The notes below the pieces were generated by a model that worked only from the letters and a program-made list of their open reading frames with translations, made no database searches and was not told where the DNA came from. A stretch of 64,000 nt of DNA from Puniceicoccaceae bacterium (GTDB lineage: Bacteria > Verrucomicrobiota > Verrucomicrobiia > Opitutales > JAFGAQ01): positions 744,001-808,000 of the forward strand of contig JANQOQ010000006.1 of the NCBI GenBank assembly GCA_028285755.1, read 5' to 3'. Shown here piece after piece: positions 62,984 to 64,000 of this stretch (positions are counted from its first letter, which is position 1; each line of letters begins with the position of its first letter). Made by a program: the position numbers and the translations under genes.

Positions 62984-64000
62984 TCAGAGGAAATAAACCC
63001 ATCCAGGGGCATGGAGATTTCCTACGGTTTTATAGAATGCCCATTCGTTTCCACCATCTCTCTTGAATAGTGAAATACTGTTCGAAAGTTCGTTTGCGGT
63101 GGCGAGCCACTGATCGTCTTTTGAAAGATTGAAATGGCGGGGTGATTCACCTTGGACATTTATCCAAGTTTCAGAGCCTTCTATGATTCTGCCAGTTTCA
63201 CTTAGCCCGTATTGCACGATGGAGTCATGCCCACGATTTGCCACCAGTAGTTTTTCGTGATCATGGGTGTAGCGGATCTCGGATATTCCGACGTTATTGG
63301 AAAAAGCTTCCGGTATGGTAGAAGCGGATTGCAAATGAGCAAATCTGCCTGATTCTGCGTTCCAATCGAGGATCTCCGCTTGATGGCTCAATTCATAGTT
63401 AACTGCTGCCTGGGGCAAGTAATCATGAAACACAAGGTGTCGCGGCCCAGAGCCCGGAGGGGTCTTATAAACCTGTTTGTTACCTGTTTCTAAAAGACCT
63501 GTTTTACTATCAAAAGGGAATACAACGATTTCATCTCCGCCGAGATCCTGGACACACAGGTATCTTAAACAGGGGCTGAAAATTGCTGAGTGCAAGTGGC
63601 TTGAGGTTTGCCGGTTCGGATGTGGCCCACTGCCATCAAATGCGTAGGTCTCTATTTCTGGGCTGAAGCTCCCATTGGGCAATAGTTCTATAACGGATAA
63701 TGTGCCAGAAATATAATTACTAACGATTAACCATCTCCCATTCGGATGTATGGAGATATGGCAGGGTACTTTACCCCCACTCTCTATGCGATCAATGTGA
63801 GTCAGTTTGTGATTCTGTTCATCCCATTGAAAAGCATCAATCCAGCCTTCGAAGAACTCACCATTTTCCCGTTTTTCTCCTATTGAGTAAATATAATTTC
63901 CGTTCGGGTGAAATGCCAGGAATCCTGCATGCGTCCCTTCCCAGAGCAGTTCTTTGGTTACCGTACCGTCAGAGTCTATGGTTAACAGAGAAATTCCCGC
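62984..64000 (-). CDS. Lactonase-family beta-propeller (6-phosphogluconolactonase type), N-terminus beyond window
   Basis: The frame is open from the right edge to a stop at 62984 (338 residues seen). Repeats are of the seven-bladed lactonase type (PF10282): AFHPNGNYIYSIGEK, HISIHPNGRWLIVSNYISGTLSV, SAIFSPCLRYLCVQDLGGDEI, GSGPRHLVFHDYLPQAAVNYEL, SPRHFNLSKDDQWLATANEL. Enzymes of this family hydrolyse sugar lactones such as 6-phosphogluconolactone; other members bind ligands or are exported. Both are possible, since the N-terminus (and any signal peptide) is missing. It is not linked to the GH127 operon by promoter, being 577 bp upstream of it. A lactone from a PQQ-type sugar dehydrogenase would be a natural substrate (inference). 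Confidence 0.86.
   Translation of the reverse strand, partial: AGISLLTIDSDGTVTKELLWEGTHAGFLAFHPNGNYIYSIGEKRENGEFFEGWIDAFQWDEQNHKLTHIDRIESGGKVPCHISIHPNGRWLIVSNYISGTLSVIELLPNGSFSPEIETYAFDGSGPHPNRQTSSHLHSAIFSPCLRYLCVQDLGGDEIVVFPFDSKTGLLETGNKQVYKTPPGSGPRHLVFHDYLPQAAVNYELSHQAEILDWNAESGRFAHLQSASTIPEAFSNNVGISEIRYTHDHEKLLVANRGHDSIVQYGLSETGRIIEGSETWINVQGESPRHFNLSKDDQWLATANELSNSISLFKRDGGNEWAFYKTVGNLHAPGWVYFL

Overview
The window looks like a chromosomal piece of a Gram-negative, polysaccharide-degrading member of the Verrucomicrobiota, most likely an Opitutae/Puniceicoccales-type marine bacterium. This is inferred from three sigma/FecR/TonB-receptor cassettes without SusD partners, receptors carrying an 'MSPF-V' segment before the plug, and many secreted sugar-acting proteins plus a sulfatase. 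No rRNA, tRNA, CRISPR array, phage or insertion sequence was recognised. Taxonomy is an inference; no marker gene is present.

Region 1 (1-11027) is signal transduction. A minus-strand operon encodes a CheW, a small STAS protein and a CheA cut by the left edge. Divergent from it are a receiver protein with a histidine-less HPt-like tail and a receiver/PP2C-phosphatase/serine-kinase fusion (HsbR-like), so a chemosensory array and a partner-switching module sit together. An SLC13-type transporter and a CBS-domain hybrid histidine kinase follow, converging on a shared palindromic stop.

Region 2 (11338-14306) holds class II fructose-bisphosphate aldolase, a D-2-hydroxyacid dehydrogenase and a DUF2071 protein.

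Region 3 (14358-27796) is a surface-glycan cluster: a tightly coupled nine-gene minus-strand operon (methyltransferase, DegT aminotransferase, glycosyltransferases, sulfotransferase, polysaccharide deacetylase), with a dolichyl-phosphate-type glycosyltransferase, a 693-residue orphan and a cupin around it. The theme returns at 37599-40699 (methyltransferase, second sulfotransferase, another glycosyltransferase). Five of the glycosyltransferases carry the same kind of C-terminal Rossmann-like tail.

Region 4 (27818-37560) is carbohydrate catabolism: two GH43-like secreted propellers, a lipoprotein PQQ dehydrogenase with an inserted cytochrome c domain, a DUF1593 protein, a sulfatase and two Gfo/Idh/MocA oxidoreductases.

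Region 5 (40988-57954) has three complete ECF sigma / FecR anti-sigma / TonB receptor cassettes plus a WD40 protein. Region 6 (58103-64000) has a GH127-like fusion, a periplasmic propeller protein and a truncated lactonase. A repeated promoter-like element (about GGCGGA or CACCGA, 15 bp, CGTCTY) lies in front of each of the three receptors and also in front of the propeller/GH127 operon. It is the best candidate here for an undescribed regulon linking glycan uptake with glycan cleavage.
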